12,500 nt of DNA from the NCBI GenBank assembly GCA_018398815.1, contig CM031601.1, positions 15,417,823 through 15,430,322 on the forward strand, written 5' to 3'. Positions 1 to 8,232 of the stretch are shown in pieces; within the stretch, counting starts at the first letter, position 1, and each line of letters starts with the position of its first letter. The notes under the pieces are model-generated. The model ran no database searches. It was given only the letters and a program-made list of their open reading frames with translations, and was not told the DNA's origin. Position numbers and translations under genes: made by a program. The DNA comes from Conus ventricosus. Its lineage: Eukaryota; Mollusca; Gastropoda; Neogastropoda; Conidae.

Positions 1-56
1 ATCTATCTATCTCTCTATGTATGTATGTATTATCTATCTACCTATCTATCTATCTA
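1..56. repeat. ATCT/TATG tetranucleotide microsatellite
   Basis: This is a compound tetranucleotide tract: ATCT units, then four TATG-like units, then ATCT again with one CT slip and one ACCT variant. It runs almost directly into the GA tract, so the left edge of the window begins inside simple sequence. No gene signal is present. Confidence 0.9.
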
Positions 57-70
57 GAGAGGTGAGAGGG

Positions 71-71
<1 letters not shown>

Positions 72-156
<85 letters not shown>

Positions 157-159
157 ACA

Positions 160-235
<76 letters not shown>
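72..235. repeat. (GA)n microsatellite
   Basis: A long dinucleotide GA tract on the plus strand with a few slips (AAG, GGA) and one short interruption ACATAC at 157-162. Open frames through it are poly-(Arg-Glu) or poly-(Ser-Leu) artefacts. It lies immediately after the inferred 3' end of a minus-strand retrotransposon relic, so it may have grown from the element's simple-repeat tail. Confidence 0.95.
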
Positions 236-237
<2 letters not shown>

Positions 238-637
238 GATACTTTGACACTTTGATATTTTATTGTCATTACCACAAAAAGGTCTTTTGACAAGGGGGGT
301 AACAGAACATATAACCTTTGCCCCTTCTTCCATCATGAGCTGATATTACAGATAAATCCAGTGTAAATCAACACAAAAGCTTACAAAACATAAAAGACGA
401 TCGGTTCCTGGATATCATGGTGCATACTAGTACCGTAACAATATTAGAAAAAAACAAACAAAACAAACAAACAATCAAAATTGTAAGATTGTGGACTGAC
501 TCGACCACCCACTCAAACAAAAGAAAATAATGTTACATCTCTTTTTTTTCACTTTTCATGTGATGAGCGGAATTGTTTATTCATATTTATCTTAAAACAC
601 ATTATTACGATTGTCACTGTCCTTCGTCTGTCTAATT
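236..637 (-). mobile_element. Putative 3' untranslated tail of a non-LTR retrotransposon relic
   Basis: Read on the minus strand, this stretch follows the decayed C-terminal coding relic at 638-1000. Near its far end it contains AATAAA (259-264 on the minus strand) inside GGTAATGACAATAAAATA. It finishes in short tandem units of about 8 bp, TCAAAGTG/TCAAAGTA, directly against the GA tract. A non-LTR 3' UTR often has a polyadenylation-like hexamer and ends in short tandem repeats, so I infer it is the tail of the same element. It also contains an A-rich AAAC run (448-474) and eight T at about 542-549. The link between coding relic and tail is inference; they could be two unrelated insertions. 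Confidence 0.35.
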
Positions 638-1000
638 TTATGTGCTTCTGCATAATTTTGCAACTGATTTAATTATATGTTCGTCATCAGATGATAACAC
701 AAAACTAACATCTTGTCTATTGGCTACGTCTAGCTGGAAAAACGAGCATCTTGCCCGCACTTCGTTGTACGCAGTACAGTGAAATAGAAAGTGTTCTTCA
801 TCTTCAGTTTATATCCACATGCAGGGACAAGGGGGTTTCTGTAGATGCTCCACATTGGAAACCATCTTTTGTTTGCATTGAACCCTAACGTTCTTAACCT
901 GACTCTTGCTAATTTATTCTGTGCATTTATCTGTTATGCATTAAGAAATTTTCTGATGACACCGTTTTTAAATGAGAAGAAGCATCGATATTTCTTGACT
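638..1000 (-). pseudogene. Decayed C-terminal end of a non-LTR retrotransposon ORF2-like protein
   Basis: One minus-strand frame reads, with in-frame stops, the segments KPPCPCMWI, TEDEEHFLFHC, TAYNEVRARCSFFQLDVAN and FVLSSDDEHIIKSVAKLC, then stops at 638-640. The pattern is a Cys-x-Cys pair, an acidic EDE, HFLFHC, then Y..(V)R, and finally a short 'SSDDE...VAKLC' tail. It matches the cysteine/histidine-rich C-terminus often found after the reverse transcriptase of invertebrate non-LTR retrotransposons. I base this on recollection of the module, not a search. At least three internal stops (for example the TAA between CMWI and TEDEE) show it is dead. The reverse transcriptase itself is not visible; the GA tract at 1001 interrupts the 5' side. 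The clade cannot be fixed from this piece. Confidence 0.55.
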
Positions 1001-1063
<63 letters not shown>

Positions 1064-1064
1064 A
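1001..1064. repeat. (GA)n microsatellite
   Basis: An AG/GA dinucleotide tract with two single-base slips (GGA and GAAG). It abuts the 5'-truncated edge of the retrotransposon relic on the left and a CGAA tetranucleotide run on the right. Confidence 0.95.
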
Positions 1065-1065
1065 A

Positions 1066-1088
1066 TCGAACGAACGAACGAACGAACG
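1066..1088. repeat. (CGAA)n microsatellite
   Basis: About five perfect CGAA units directly after the GA tract. It is one of the few CpG-containing simple repeats here. The sequence from 1089 to 1164 is short and non-repetitive, and I see nothing recognisable in it. Confidence 0.85.
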
Positions 1089-1164
1089 GAATTTATTGCT
1101 AATAAGCTGTACAGCCATTAGCAAATCGACGCGATGCACATTGACAAAACGCGACACAGAGGAA

Positions 1165-1165
1165 T

Positions 1166-1223
<58 letters not shown>

Positions 1224-1402
1224 AGAAAGAAAGAGAGAGGACAGAGACAGAGAGAGAGGGAGGAGGGAGGGAGGGAGATCGAGAGAGAGTGAGAAAGAGA
1301 GAGAGAATGGACGAGCGAAAGAGAGAGAGAGAGAGAGACAGGTGATAGAAGAGGAGAGAGAGAGAGGGAGGAGAGAGAGAGAAGAGAGAGACAGAGAGAG
1401 AG
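1165..1402. repeat. Imperfect (GA)n tract bordering duplication copy A
   Basis: A purine-rich GA tract with GGGA, GAAA, GACA and CGA interruptions. It stands at the left edge of duplication copy A. The equivalent position of copy B also has a GA/GACA tract (8604-8720), followed in both by a sequence close to CTGACTTGARCACAGGAA. That suggests the tract predates the duplication and has since changed length and purity. Confidence 0.9.
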
Positions 1403-1453
1403 GTTCAACTATGTACTGACTTGAGCACAGGAAGCACAGAGTGAAGGGTGTGT

Positions 1454-1561
1454 GGGAAGGTAGTGGGGGCGGGGCGGGGTGGAAAAGCCATGACGTCTGG
1501 AACAGCTGTCAGAGGCAGAAAGGGGAGAAGAACAAAAGAAGGAACCGTGTCTGTTGCAGAC
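1454..1561. repeat. Highly conserved 108 bp core shared by copies A and B
   Basis: From GGGAAGGTAGTGGGGG to GTTGCAGACCG this block differs from 8783-8889 by only about four changes: two substitutions in the G-rich part, one missing G, and one A/T change. Sequence on both sides drops to about 80 percent or lower. The minus strand is open in both copies and reads a similar peptide (FLPLTAVPDVMAFPP then PTTFP), but with so few differences this cannot prove coding. The G-rich start (GGGGG, GGGG, GGGG, GG) is close to a G-quadruplex pattern. Possible explanations are gene conversion, a small repeat family, or constraint. Confidence 0.7.
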
Positions 1562-1827
1562 CGTACGTGAAGAAGATGCACGACGACTCTGGCATCGTGT
1601 GCAACAGAAACCATGTGGGCCGTTTAGCGCCTACACCCGATATATTTATCATGTCAAACAGAGTCAGTCTGCCGACACCCCCATATGTTCTAACATTGCC
1701 TGCCCTTTCAACTAAAAGTTCGTTTGTTTGGGATCTCTTTTTTATGGGAATATGAACAAGGAAAAACAGAAAGGTTGTTACAGCTGCACCAAGTTTCCTA
1801 CACCAGCCCTCCATTCTCACTCCCCTA

Positions 1828-1884
1828 ACCCCCCCCTCCCCCCTCTTCTTCCCCCTCCATCCCTCACCCACCCCCCACCCCCCC
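1828..1884. repeat. C-rich tract (minus-strand G-quadruplex candidate)
   Basis: A polypyrimidine stretch with runs of seven, six, five and more C separated by T or TCTTCTT. It has more than four runs of at least three C, so the minus strand satisfies the simple G3+ quadruplex pattern and the plus strand an i-motif pattern. The equivalent position in copy B is a pure run of sixteen C (9200-9215). Confidence 0.75.
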
Positions 1885-2188
1885 TTCATCTCCTTGATGT
1901 TCGCTGCAAGTGTCGCCCACTCTCAAACAGCCACAGTGTTCAGGCATCTTTGTCGTGCATATTCTATATCTGGAAGGTCTTGCCCAGAGCAAACGTATGA
2001 AACACAGCTCTCTTTTTTCTCTCTTATGGTAAACAGGCAAGGTGATATTGTATAGACTTTCCTGGTCTTCTGTGACTCTTGGTAAGCCAATACTGTTCTT
2101 TCGGGTTCACGCTGCCGTCCTCTCTTGCTTTGCTGCTTTGTTGTGTTAAGTCACACCTTCTGTTTGATCAAGCTGTCTCATAAATGGT

Positions 2189-2780
2189 GGGAGTTTTGAG
2201 TTGTGGTTGTCTCGTTCGTCATTTCTTCAGATGGATTCCCCCGTCTCCTCGACAAAGGTGGCAGTACGTCACAGGTCCTCCAGTCCTCCGTAGAGCTTCC
2301 GGGCCACTGGTACTGGGTCGGGCCAGGTTTTCTCTCGAAGCGCTTGGTGGAGCGGGCAGGACTGCACCAGATGTTCTGTTGTCTGGCTGCTTGTTCTGCA
2401 GGGGCACTGCTCTGTGTTGCCGATGCGAAGTTTAAAGAATAGGTGGTGTTTCAGGCGGTTGTGGCCTGTCCTGAGCCTGAAAATGACTACCCGCTCTCGT
2501 CGAGTCAGCAGGTAGTACGGGTCTGCTCTGTTCTGGCGTGGATGCTGCTGCTTCCACTTGTTCTGCAGCTTGGCCTTAATGATGGTCCTGGATTCAGAGT
2601 AGCTGGTAGATCTGTCCATCTGCTCCTTCGTAGTGCCCTCCTTTGCCAAGGAGTCAGCAGTCTCATTGCCAAGCACGTTGCAGTGGGAGGGAATCCACTG
2701 CAGGGTGACTGTGTGACTTGTGCAGAGGGAGGCGAGAGATGAGGACAGATCGTTGAGCTCTGGATCTCTGTTGGGAATGT
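2189..2780 (-). pseudogene. 5'-truncated non-LTR retrotransposon remnant with RNase H C-terminus
   Basis: Minus-strand translation gives ELNDLSSSLASLCTSHTVTL, QWIPSHCNVLGNETADSLAK, an open stretch of about 136 codons, and an end with CPCRTSSQTTEHLVQSCPLH. The IPSHCNVLGNETAD segment carries the conserved His and final Asp of retroelement RNase H. The later CPC...TTEHLVQSCP is the zinc-knuckle-like tail often seen after it. An in-frame stop near 2785 and a TGA at about 2266-2268, where the family reads on (RTATFVEETG follows), show decay. Reverse transcriptase and endonuclease are absent, so the insertion is 5'-truncated. RNase H after the reverse transcriptase points to the I/R1/LOA-type group, but the clade is not fixed. 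It is absent from the aligned site in copy B, so it inserted after the duplication. Confidence 0.8.
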
Positions 2781-3184
2781 TGAGTCAACTGCACGCAAAT
2801 CTCAAGGCGCGGTGCCAGAATAGGACCAGCACTAAACTGGACCAGTGGTTGTTGAGTAATGACCAGCCTCCACCTATCCAGTATCGTGTGGACTCTTTGC
2901 TGTGAGGTTTCGTCTTACTCCATGTCCTCCAACATGTGTAATAAGGTATTGATGAGAACCAGTCGCCGTAACAATTACAGTATGCTGCCTTTCATGCAAT
3001 TTGCCACAAATATTGATAATACACGTGAACAAAAGAAAAAAAGATCAAACGTAAACAATCTCTGTTCCTCGATTCTTACCTGGCAGCATATTGAAGATTG
3101 TCAAGATGAAAGTTTTGGAGATCAGAAAAGATTTGTTCCCTTTTTATGGTATCATAGCATAATGTGATCTGTGTTCAGTTCGAG

Positions 3185-3612
3185 CGGTCCTGGTGATGGT
3201 GATAGTTTCATGAAGGATAGTTTCCTGTTGTCCTTCATGTGCTGTCGTGGTGATGGTGACAGTTTCCTGCTGACTTTATGTTCTGCCATGGTGATGGTGG
3301 CACTTTACCAGTGCCATTCAGGTTCTGCCAATAATAGATAAATGATGACAGTTTCTGCTGTTCTTCATGTTCAACTATGGTGATGGTGACAATTTCTACT
3401 GTCTTTCATGTTCTGCTGTGGTGATGGTAATAGTTTTGTGCTGTCCTTTATGTTTAAGCATCGCAATGGTGAAGCTCTGTGCTGTCCCTCAATTTCTGTC
3501 ATGGTGGTGGCGACAATTATTTACCGATTGACTTCATATCCATCTTCATGTTTTGCCATGGTGATGGTAGCTTCATGCTGTACGTTATGTTCTGCCATTG
3601 CCTGGTGACGTT
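3185..3612. repeat. Degenerate minisatellite, copy A
   Basis: About eight or nine imperfect units of roughly 42-57 bp, each with a form of TTCATGTTCTGYCATGGTGATGGTGACARTTTC. The units are much eroded compared with the matching array in copy B (10830-11300), and there is no clean higher-order period here. The last unit leads into TTCTGCCATT then CTGGTGACGTTGTTT, which is shared with copy B. I see no gene. Confidence 0.75.
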
Positions 3613-3977
3613 GTTTATACATCAAAGTTTGTATAGACACACAGGTAATGATCGTGTCTATTTGTTGTTCAATATCCATCATTATAAGGTTTCCTCCCTC
3701 ACTTCTTACCCTGGATTAAACGGATTTTTTCTTGACTCAACGTTCAGAGTTAAGGCGGTAGGAGGGGATTAAAAAGCTGGAAGGCGGAAGTGTGCTGATA
3801 AAAGGGAGACAATGGGGGAAAGGGGTGAGGATGAGCAGGTGGCACGGGTAAGGAAGAGGAATTTAGGAAAAGAAAAGGTGTAAATTCGAATCGAATAAAT
3901 AAAAAAAAAGAAAGAAAAGATGAGTTTGCAGTAAAAAGGTGGGAAGAGTTGGATAAAGACGGTGACACCAAACATAC

Positions 3978-3980
<3 letters not shown>

Positions 3981-4044
<64 letters not shown>

Positions 4045-4164
4045 ACAGAGAACAGAGAGAGACAGAGAGACAGAGACAGAGAGAGACAGAGACAGAGACA
4101 GAGACACAGAGAGAGAGAGAGACAGAGACAGAGACACAGAGAGAGAGAGAGAAGAGAAGAGAGC

Positions 4165-4243
<79 letters not shown>
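3981..4243. repeat. Compound (GA)n/(GACA)n microsatellite, copy A
   Basis: A 263 bp tract: pure GA, then a centre rich in CAGA/GACAGA and GAAGA, then pure GA again. The positional counterpart in copy B (11675-11774) is only about 100 bp, and both are preceded by a sequence like GGGAARAGTTGGATARAGAC. The long open frames across it are artefacts of a repeat period not carrying stops. Confidence 0.95.
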
Positions 4244-4247
<4 letters not shown>

Positions 4248-5545
4248 TACATCAACAGCCGCACTGTATTCTTACAGTTGTTTAAACAAAGCATTTTGCG
4301 TTTATTTTTGGCACACTTTTTTATCCATCACAAAACGTGTGTATTGTAAATTGTACACTGAGTATGGAATAATTTATTAGATAACATATGTGAAAAGAAA
4401 ATACGATTTCTGGCGTGAAACACAACAACACACACCTTCCCACACCTACAGAATAATTGCATACCATAACACCATCTGCCCCACGGGCGGGATGAGATGT
4501 GGGTCATATCCGTTCTCTGCACCGTCCCTGGTCAAAATCAAATGTGTATGTAAAATAGGGTCCGTGCCTTTCTGTTGGTGTTTCCCAATGTTGCTGCTGT
4601 TCACAGGTTGCTGACAGGGAAAAAGCGAAGAGGAGAATGTATGGGAGTATTCTAGCATACAAAAGTGCGATAATGAAGGTTTTCTGCAGGAGCACATGCA
4701 TGAACCTCGAGGGAAATAACGAAATTATAGAAAACAGTAACCTAGAATCAGAACTGTTCTTAACATTTCTTGAGGAAAATCTATATTTTTCCATTTCACC
4801 TGAGGATCGCAATTTCTTTATTTTCCTTAGAATAATAACTGTGGTCCCTGTTTTCATCAGGAAAATGGGTATTATCACAAGCAAACGGTCATTTACAGGG
4901 GAAACAGCTATGGCTGGTGTTTACCACGGCAAGCTCCAATGGTTGGCAGAATAGGGAAAGGCGTTTTCTTCCAGAGAATCACAATTGTTTTCTACCTACG
5001 TTGTATTCCTAACGATAATAATTCTTGTTTTCACAAAAGTATGAAAAACAGATGTAAACATTAGGTATAACGCCGATAATAACTGTTCACCTTAGAAAAG
5101 AGTGAAAACGTCCATTATCCTCGGGGAAAACAGTTGATGATTCTAAAACATGACAGCTTATCCTCTTTTTTTTTTGCTCTGAAGGATCATTGCCATTTTC
5201 CAAGGAAAAACTGCTCTTGTTGGTATATGAAGAGAGCAAGCTCAAATAAGAATATTGGTGCATGCTAGCTAGAACTTGCTCTGTTCCATACACCGCATGA
5301 CCGTGCCAAGAACGAATATATAATTATACTAATGACGTGAACACTGATGTCAAATTAAGGGCTGCTGTTCATGGAAGGTGCCCACAAGCGTCCTCCTTCA
5401 AAGAGGACTCCTCCATGACCACCCGGTGGTTGTCTCCATGAACAGGTCGACCTGCGAGCTTCTCGCACGTCCTCATCACAGGCATTGCCATGGAGATGAA
5501 ATAATCACAGCTGAGCTCACTTGGACGACTAGGCTTGAAGAGCCA
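4244..5545. other. Copy A-specific 1.3 kb segment, no recognisable gene
   Basis: In copy B the GA tract passes within about 15 bp to the CTTGATTTTTAAATGATTAATA block. In copy A the matching block (CTTGAATTCTAAAACAATTAAT, near 5555) lies 1.3 kb beyond the GA tract. This segment is therefore an insertion in A or a deletion in B. It is AT-rich. It holds short recurring pieces such as RATAATAACTGT (about 4829 and 5074, with a variant near 5019), often near GTTTTC/GGAAAA pairs that could form weak hairpins. I see no clear terminal repeats, target-site duplication or transposase motif. Open frames inside it (such as 4504-4884 minus) have no recognisable protein features. Confidence 0.5.
5365..5445. 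repeat. Fold-back sequence with two inner hairpins
   Basis: A perfect 11 bp inverted repeat, CTGTTCATGGA (5365-5375) and TCCATGAACAG (5435-5445), encloses two smaller inverted repeats: GTCCTC/GAGGAC (5390-5395 and 5403-5408, 7 nt loop) and ACCAC/GGTGGT-type arms (5418-5422 and 5426-5430, 3 nt loop). Together they can fold as a three-way junction on either strand. It lies inside the copy A-specific segment. It is not a tRNA: there is no T-arm or D-arm consensus and the stems are the wrong length. Confidence 0.6.
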
Positions 5546-5843
5546 CCGAATTTGTCTTGAATTCTAAAACAATTAATCATGGGGCATGGAGATGATTGCT
5601 ATGAAGTGAAGTCCATTATGGATTGTGATGATTATATGACAGGGCTGTACTCTTGGCAGCCTTTCAACATATCCCAGCGACGATCAAGACCATGGGATGA
5701 AGACACCTGCTGTGTTGACAAGAAGTTTGAACAACTAAGGTTCATATAAACTTCCACCCAGTGGATGATAAAATTTGACTGAGTGGCTCCCATCTTCTGT
5801 CAGGGCAGGAGCCTACCGTATTTCCCAAATCTCCCAAATGTTT

Positions 5844-5880
5844 GCTTCTGAAGCGAAGAGCTCCCGCTGCTCAAGCAGCG
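5844..5880. repeat. Two short hairpins near the right end of copy A
   Basis: GCTTC-T-GAAGC (5844-5854) is followed by the 7 bp stem CGCTGCT/AGCAGCG with a CA loop (5865-5880). In copy B only AGCAGC is retained at the equivalent place, so the second palindrome is not conserved. The role is unknown and a chance palindrome is possible. Confidence 0.45.
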
Positions 5881-6007
5881 ACGCAAATCTCTGCACTACA
5901 ACGGTGGTTTGACAACTGCATTTAATGTTTAAGTCGTTTACACGTGTCAGTGGTTTAGATTACTTCTGCGGAAATCTCACATGCATAGACAGCATGACGG
6001 GGCTGAA

Positions 6008-6008
<1 letters not shown>

Positions 6009-6043
<35 letters not shown>

Positions 6044-6102
6044 CAGACAGACAGACAGACAGATAGACAGCAGCAGCGCAGCAGCAGCAGCAGCAGCAGC
6101 AG
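6009..6102. repeat. (CAGA)n followed by (CAG)n microsatellite
   Basis: About fifteen CAGA/GACA units with one AACAGA slip (6009-6068), then a CAG trinucleotide run with one CGCAG interruption (6068-6102). The trinucleotide part reads as poly-Ala or poly-Ser in plus-strand frames, but nothing around it supports a coding exon. Confidence 0.92.
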
Positions 6103-6201
6103 AGAAGTTGTCTGTATGACTTCTTCTCTTGAAGTTCTTTAGTCCGTGAGGCGATGTCAGTATTCTCTGTCTGTCTGCATGTCTGTGACTATATCTGTGC
6201 A

Positions 6202-6226
6202 TTCGTCTGTCTGTCTGTCTGTCTGT

Positions 6227-6264
<38 letters not shown>

Positions 6265-6300
6265 ATGCCTGCTATCTGTCTGTCTGTCTGTCTGTCTGTC
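6202..6300. repeat. (TGTC)n/(TGCC)n compound microsatellite
   Basis: TGTC units change to TGCC units (about 6228-6263) and back to TGTC up to 6300. The TGTC parts are the reverse complement of the GACA array at 6009-6068, about 130 bp upstream, so the two arrays can pair as arms of a large fold-back. A few more TGTC units lie upstream at 6166-6186. Confidence 0.92.
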
Positions 6301-6413
<113 letters not shown>

Positions 6414-6680
6414 AGGTCGAGGGTTTAAGCAAAATGACGTTAGTTATTGCCATATCCATGCCGATTAAGTCCTCTTAGTGTGAAATGTGATTTCTCTTCT
6501 TGAGGTAATAGATCGCGCAATGGGGTAGGTTCAAGGGTGGGTGTGAGATGTTGGTGATGTAAGGGGGCGTAAAAAATCAATGTTGCATGTCTGACTATAG
6601 TGACCTTTTTCTGGATTAATACCTGCACTCGAGGAATGTGATGGCGAAGTGAGGGGGACAGAGGGAAGGCTTTTGAGGAT
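6414..6680. other. Non-repetitive spacer, nothing recognised
   Basis: The stretch between the CT tract and the next GA tract is of mixed composition. It contains no open frame with recognisable protein features and no RNA gene that I can identify. Confidence 0.5.
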
Positions 6681-6681
6681 G

Positions 6682-6715
<34 letters not shown>

Positions 6716-6772
6716 GAAAGAGAGAGACAGAGACAGAGAGACAGAGACAGGGAGAAAGAGAGAGAGAGATAC

Positions 6773-6826
<54 letters not shown>

Positions 6827-6830
6827 AGAG
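6681..6830. repeat. Imperfect (GA)n tract
   Basis: GA dinucleotides with GAAGA, GACAGA and GGGA interruptions; the final 38 bp are nearly pure. It joins directly to a TG tract, forming a GA-then-TG compound microsatellite. Confidence 0.95.
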
Positions 6831-6939
6831 TGTGTGTGTGAGCTTGTGTCTGTGTGTCGTGGTGGTGCGTGCGTGCGTGCTGTGTGTGTGTGTGTGTGTG
6901 TGTGTTGGTGTGTGGTGTTGGTGGTGTGTGTGTGTGTGT
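6831..6939. repeat. (TG)n microsatellite with (GTGC)n core
   Basis: TG dinucleotides are interrupted by AGCTTG, TCGTGG and three GTGC units around 6867-6880. Alternating purine-pyrimidine sequence favours Z-DNA. The tract is the reverse complement of the CA/GCAC arrays at 7138-7680. Confidence 0.93.
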
Positions 6940-7137
6940 AGAACGCTCAACGGACGCATGGACGTGCGCATGTCGCTTTCAGGTATATGTTGATGTGCTA
7001 GTAAGCGAAGCTCAACATGATTTTGACAGAAACTGACAGCAACGCCATTATCTGCTACACACGGTGTTGTCTGGTACATAAGCTTATTGGCTGATGCGCC
7101 AGGGTGTATCGTAACAGGCAGCACGCACCACGCTTCA
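6940..7137. other. Short unique spacer between TG and CA arrays
   Basis: About 200 bp of non-repetitive sequence separates the TG array from the CA array, so it would form the loop if the two arrays paired. Open frames crossing it continue into simple repeat on both sides. No recognisable product. Confidence 0.5.
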
Positions 7138-7261
7138 AACACACACACTACACACAAAACACACACAACCACACCCACACACACACAACACAACACAACT
7201 CTATTGCCTTCTCCATTCTCTCTCACTGCACTATGCACGCACGCACCACGCTACCACCACG

Positions 7262-7311
<50 letters not shown>

Positions 7312-7508
7312 CTCTCTCTCTCTCTCTCTCCTCACGCACCTATGGCACGACACGCACGCACGCAGCACGCACGCACGCACCACGCACGCACACACACACA
7401 CACCACACACAAACAAACACACACACACACACAACCACACATGCGCGCTCGCGCGCGCATACACACACGCACACACACACACGCACGCACGAGTTCACGC
7501 GCTCGCGC

Positions 7509-7577
<69 letters not shown>

Positions 7578-7709
7578 ACGCACGCACGCACGCACGCACG
7601 CACGCACACGCACGCACACACACACACACACACACAACACACACACACACACACACGCGTGCGCACGCACACGCACGCAATCACGCATATACGCACACAG
7701 ACGCGCTAT
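7138..7709. repeat. Large (CA)n/(GCAC)n compound array with internal (CT)n
   Basis: More than 500 bp of CA dinucleotides mix with CGCA/GCAC tetranucleotides. They include an uninterrupted CA run (7267-7308) that turns into CT (7309-7332), and a CG-alternating patch at 7441-7460. That patch is an 8 bp inverted repeat, ATGCGCGC/GCGCGCAT, around TCGC. The long His-Thr open frames across it are translation of CACA. Alternating purine-pyrimidine DNA of this length is a strong Z-DNA candidate. Confidence 0.95.
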
Positions 7710-7711
7710 GC

Positions 7712-7788
<77 letters not shown>
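7712..7788. repeat. (GA)n microsatellite
   Basis: A nearly pure AG/GA run with one GAAG slip at its left end. It closes the large CA array. Confidence 0.95.
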
Positions 7789-7790
<2 letters not shown>

Positions 7791-8084
7791 TATCATGCAA
7801 ACTGCTAATTTCAGTTGAAAACAGGAGAGGAAAAAAGGAAATCAGTTAACTGATTTGTATTCTTGCAGTGTTAATTCTAGTGCCAATGATTGCTGAAGCT
7901 GACAAAATCAATTAATTGCTTCATCTAATCACAAGTCTTGATCTCTGTTGACATTTAAGACACAATGACCGCCTTTCATTAGCACTTAATCATGTAAAAA
8001 GAAAGAAGAGCATTTACATTTTGAGCGATTATCTTTTAGCAAAAAGGGGAGCAGAGGTGGAGACAGTGATGGGGGAAAAAGAGA
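7789..8084. other. Non-repetitive AT-rich spacer, nothing recognised
   Basis: About 300 bp of AT-rich sequence without simple repeat. Frames are closed and no RNA gene or transposon end is apparent to me. Confidence 0.5.
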
Positions 8085-8104
8085 GGAAAGAAAGAAAGAA
8101 AGAA

Positions 8105-8142
<38 letters not shown>
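8085..8142. repeat. (GAAA)n followed by (GACA)n microsatellite
   Basis: About five GAAA units (8085-8106) convert to about nine GACA units (8106-8142). TCTGTCT follows two bases later, which is complementary to the array and gives a small hairpin at its end. Confidence 0.92.
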
Positions 8143-8232
8143 TCTGTCTAATGGACATTGGATTGGTCACCACTGCACACATGTAATCTCTGAGGGACAT
8201 GGAGGGAGGGCGCAGAACGAAGGGAAAGGGCA

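Larger units (their letters stand above)
1418..5905. repeat. Duplication copy A (paralogous block)
   Basis: This long block aligns in order and orientation with copy B at 8745-12125. Matching segments, read by eye, are 1418-1720 with 8745-9062; 1755-1950 with 9138-9310; 1965-2185 with 10101-10325; 2812-2940 with 10361-10480; 3130-3200 with 10740-10840; a minisatellite at 3185-3612 with 10830-11300; 3600-3760 with 11288-11460; 3770-3980 with 11470-11675; a GA tract at 3981-4243 with 11675-11774; and 5550-5905 with 11785-12125. Copy A differs by an RNase H-bearing retrotransposon insert (about 2189-2780) and an extra 1.3 kb (4244-5545). Boundaries are approximate because no alignment was run. 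It may be a local segmental duplication or two members of a large dispersed repeat family. Confidence 0.8.

Noticed and set aside
1441..1755. 104-codon plus-strand open frame across the conserved core, as a possible gene
   Set aside because: Copy B breaks the same frame (a missing G in the GAAAGGGAGA region), and the start of the frame is not conserved.
3185..3612. CRISPR-like array of regular repeats
   Set aside because: Units are contiguous and degenerate with no unique spacers, and the sequence is eukaryotic in character.
3949..4380. 143-codon Arg-Glu-rich open frame, and similar frames over every GA tract
   Set aside because: GA dinucleotides contain no stop codon in any frame, so such frames are expected artefacts.
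4504..4884. 126-codon minus-strand open frame in the copy A-specific segment
   Set aside because: It has hydrophobic patches but no recognisable family, and the region is AT-rich and lacks any supporting gene structure.
5365..5445. tRNA gene because of the cloverleaf-like fold
   Set aside because: No A-box or B-box consensus, stem lengths are wrong and there are only two inner arms.
5378..5560. 60-codon plus-strand open frame overlapping the fold-back
   Set aside because: Its start lies inside the inverted-repeat structure, it is short, and no family is recognised.
6068..6102. CAG run as a possible poly-Gln or poly-Ala exon
   Set aside because: It follows a CAGA array and lies among simple repeats; no flanking exon, splice signals or conserved frame.
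7087..7818. 243-codon plus-strand open frame rich in His, Thr and Arg, the longest in the window
   Set aside because: It is a translation of CA, GCAC and GA repeats; overlapping frames in both strands are equally open and there is no non-repetitive domain.
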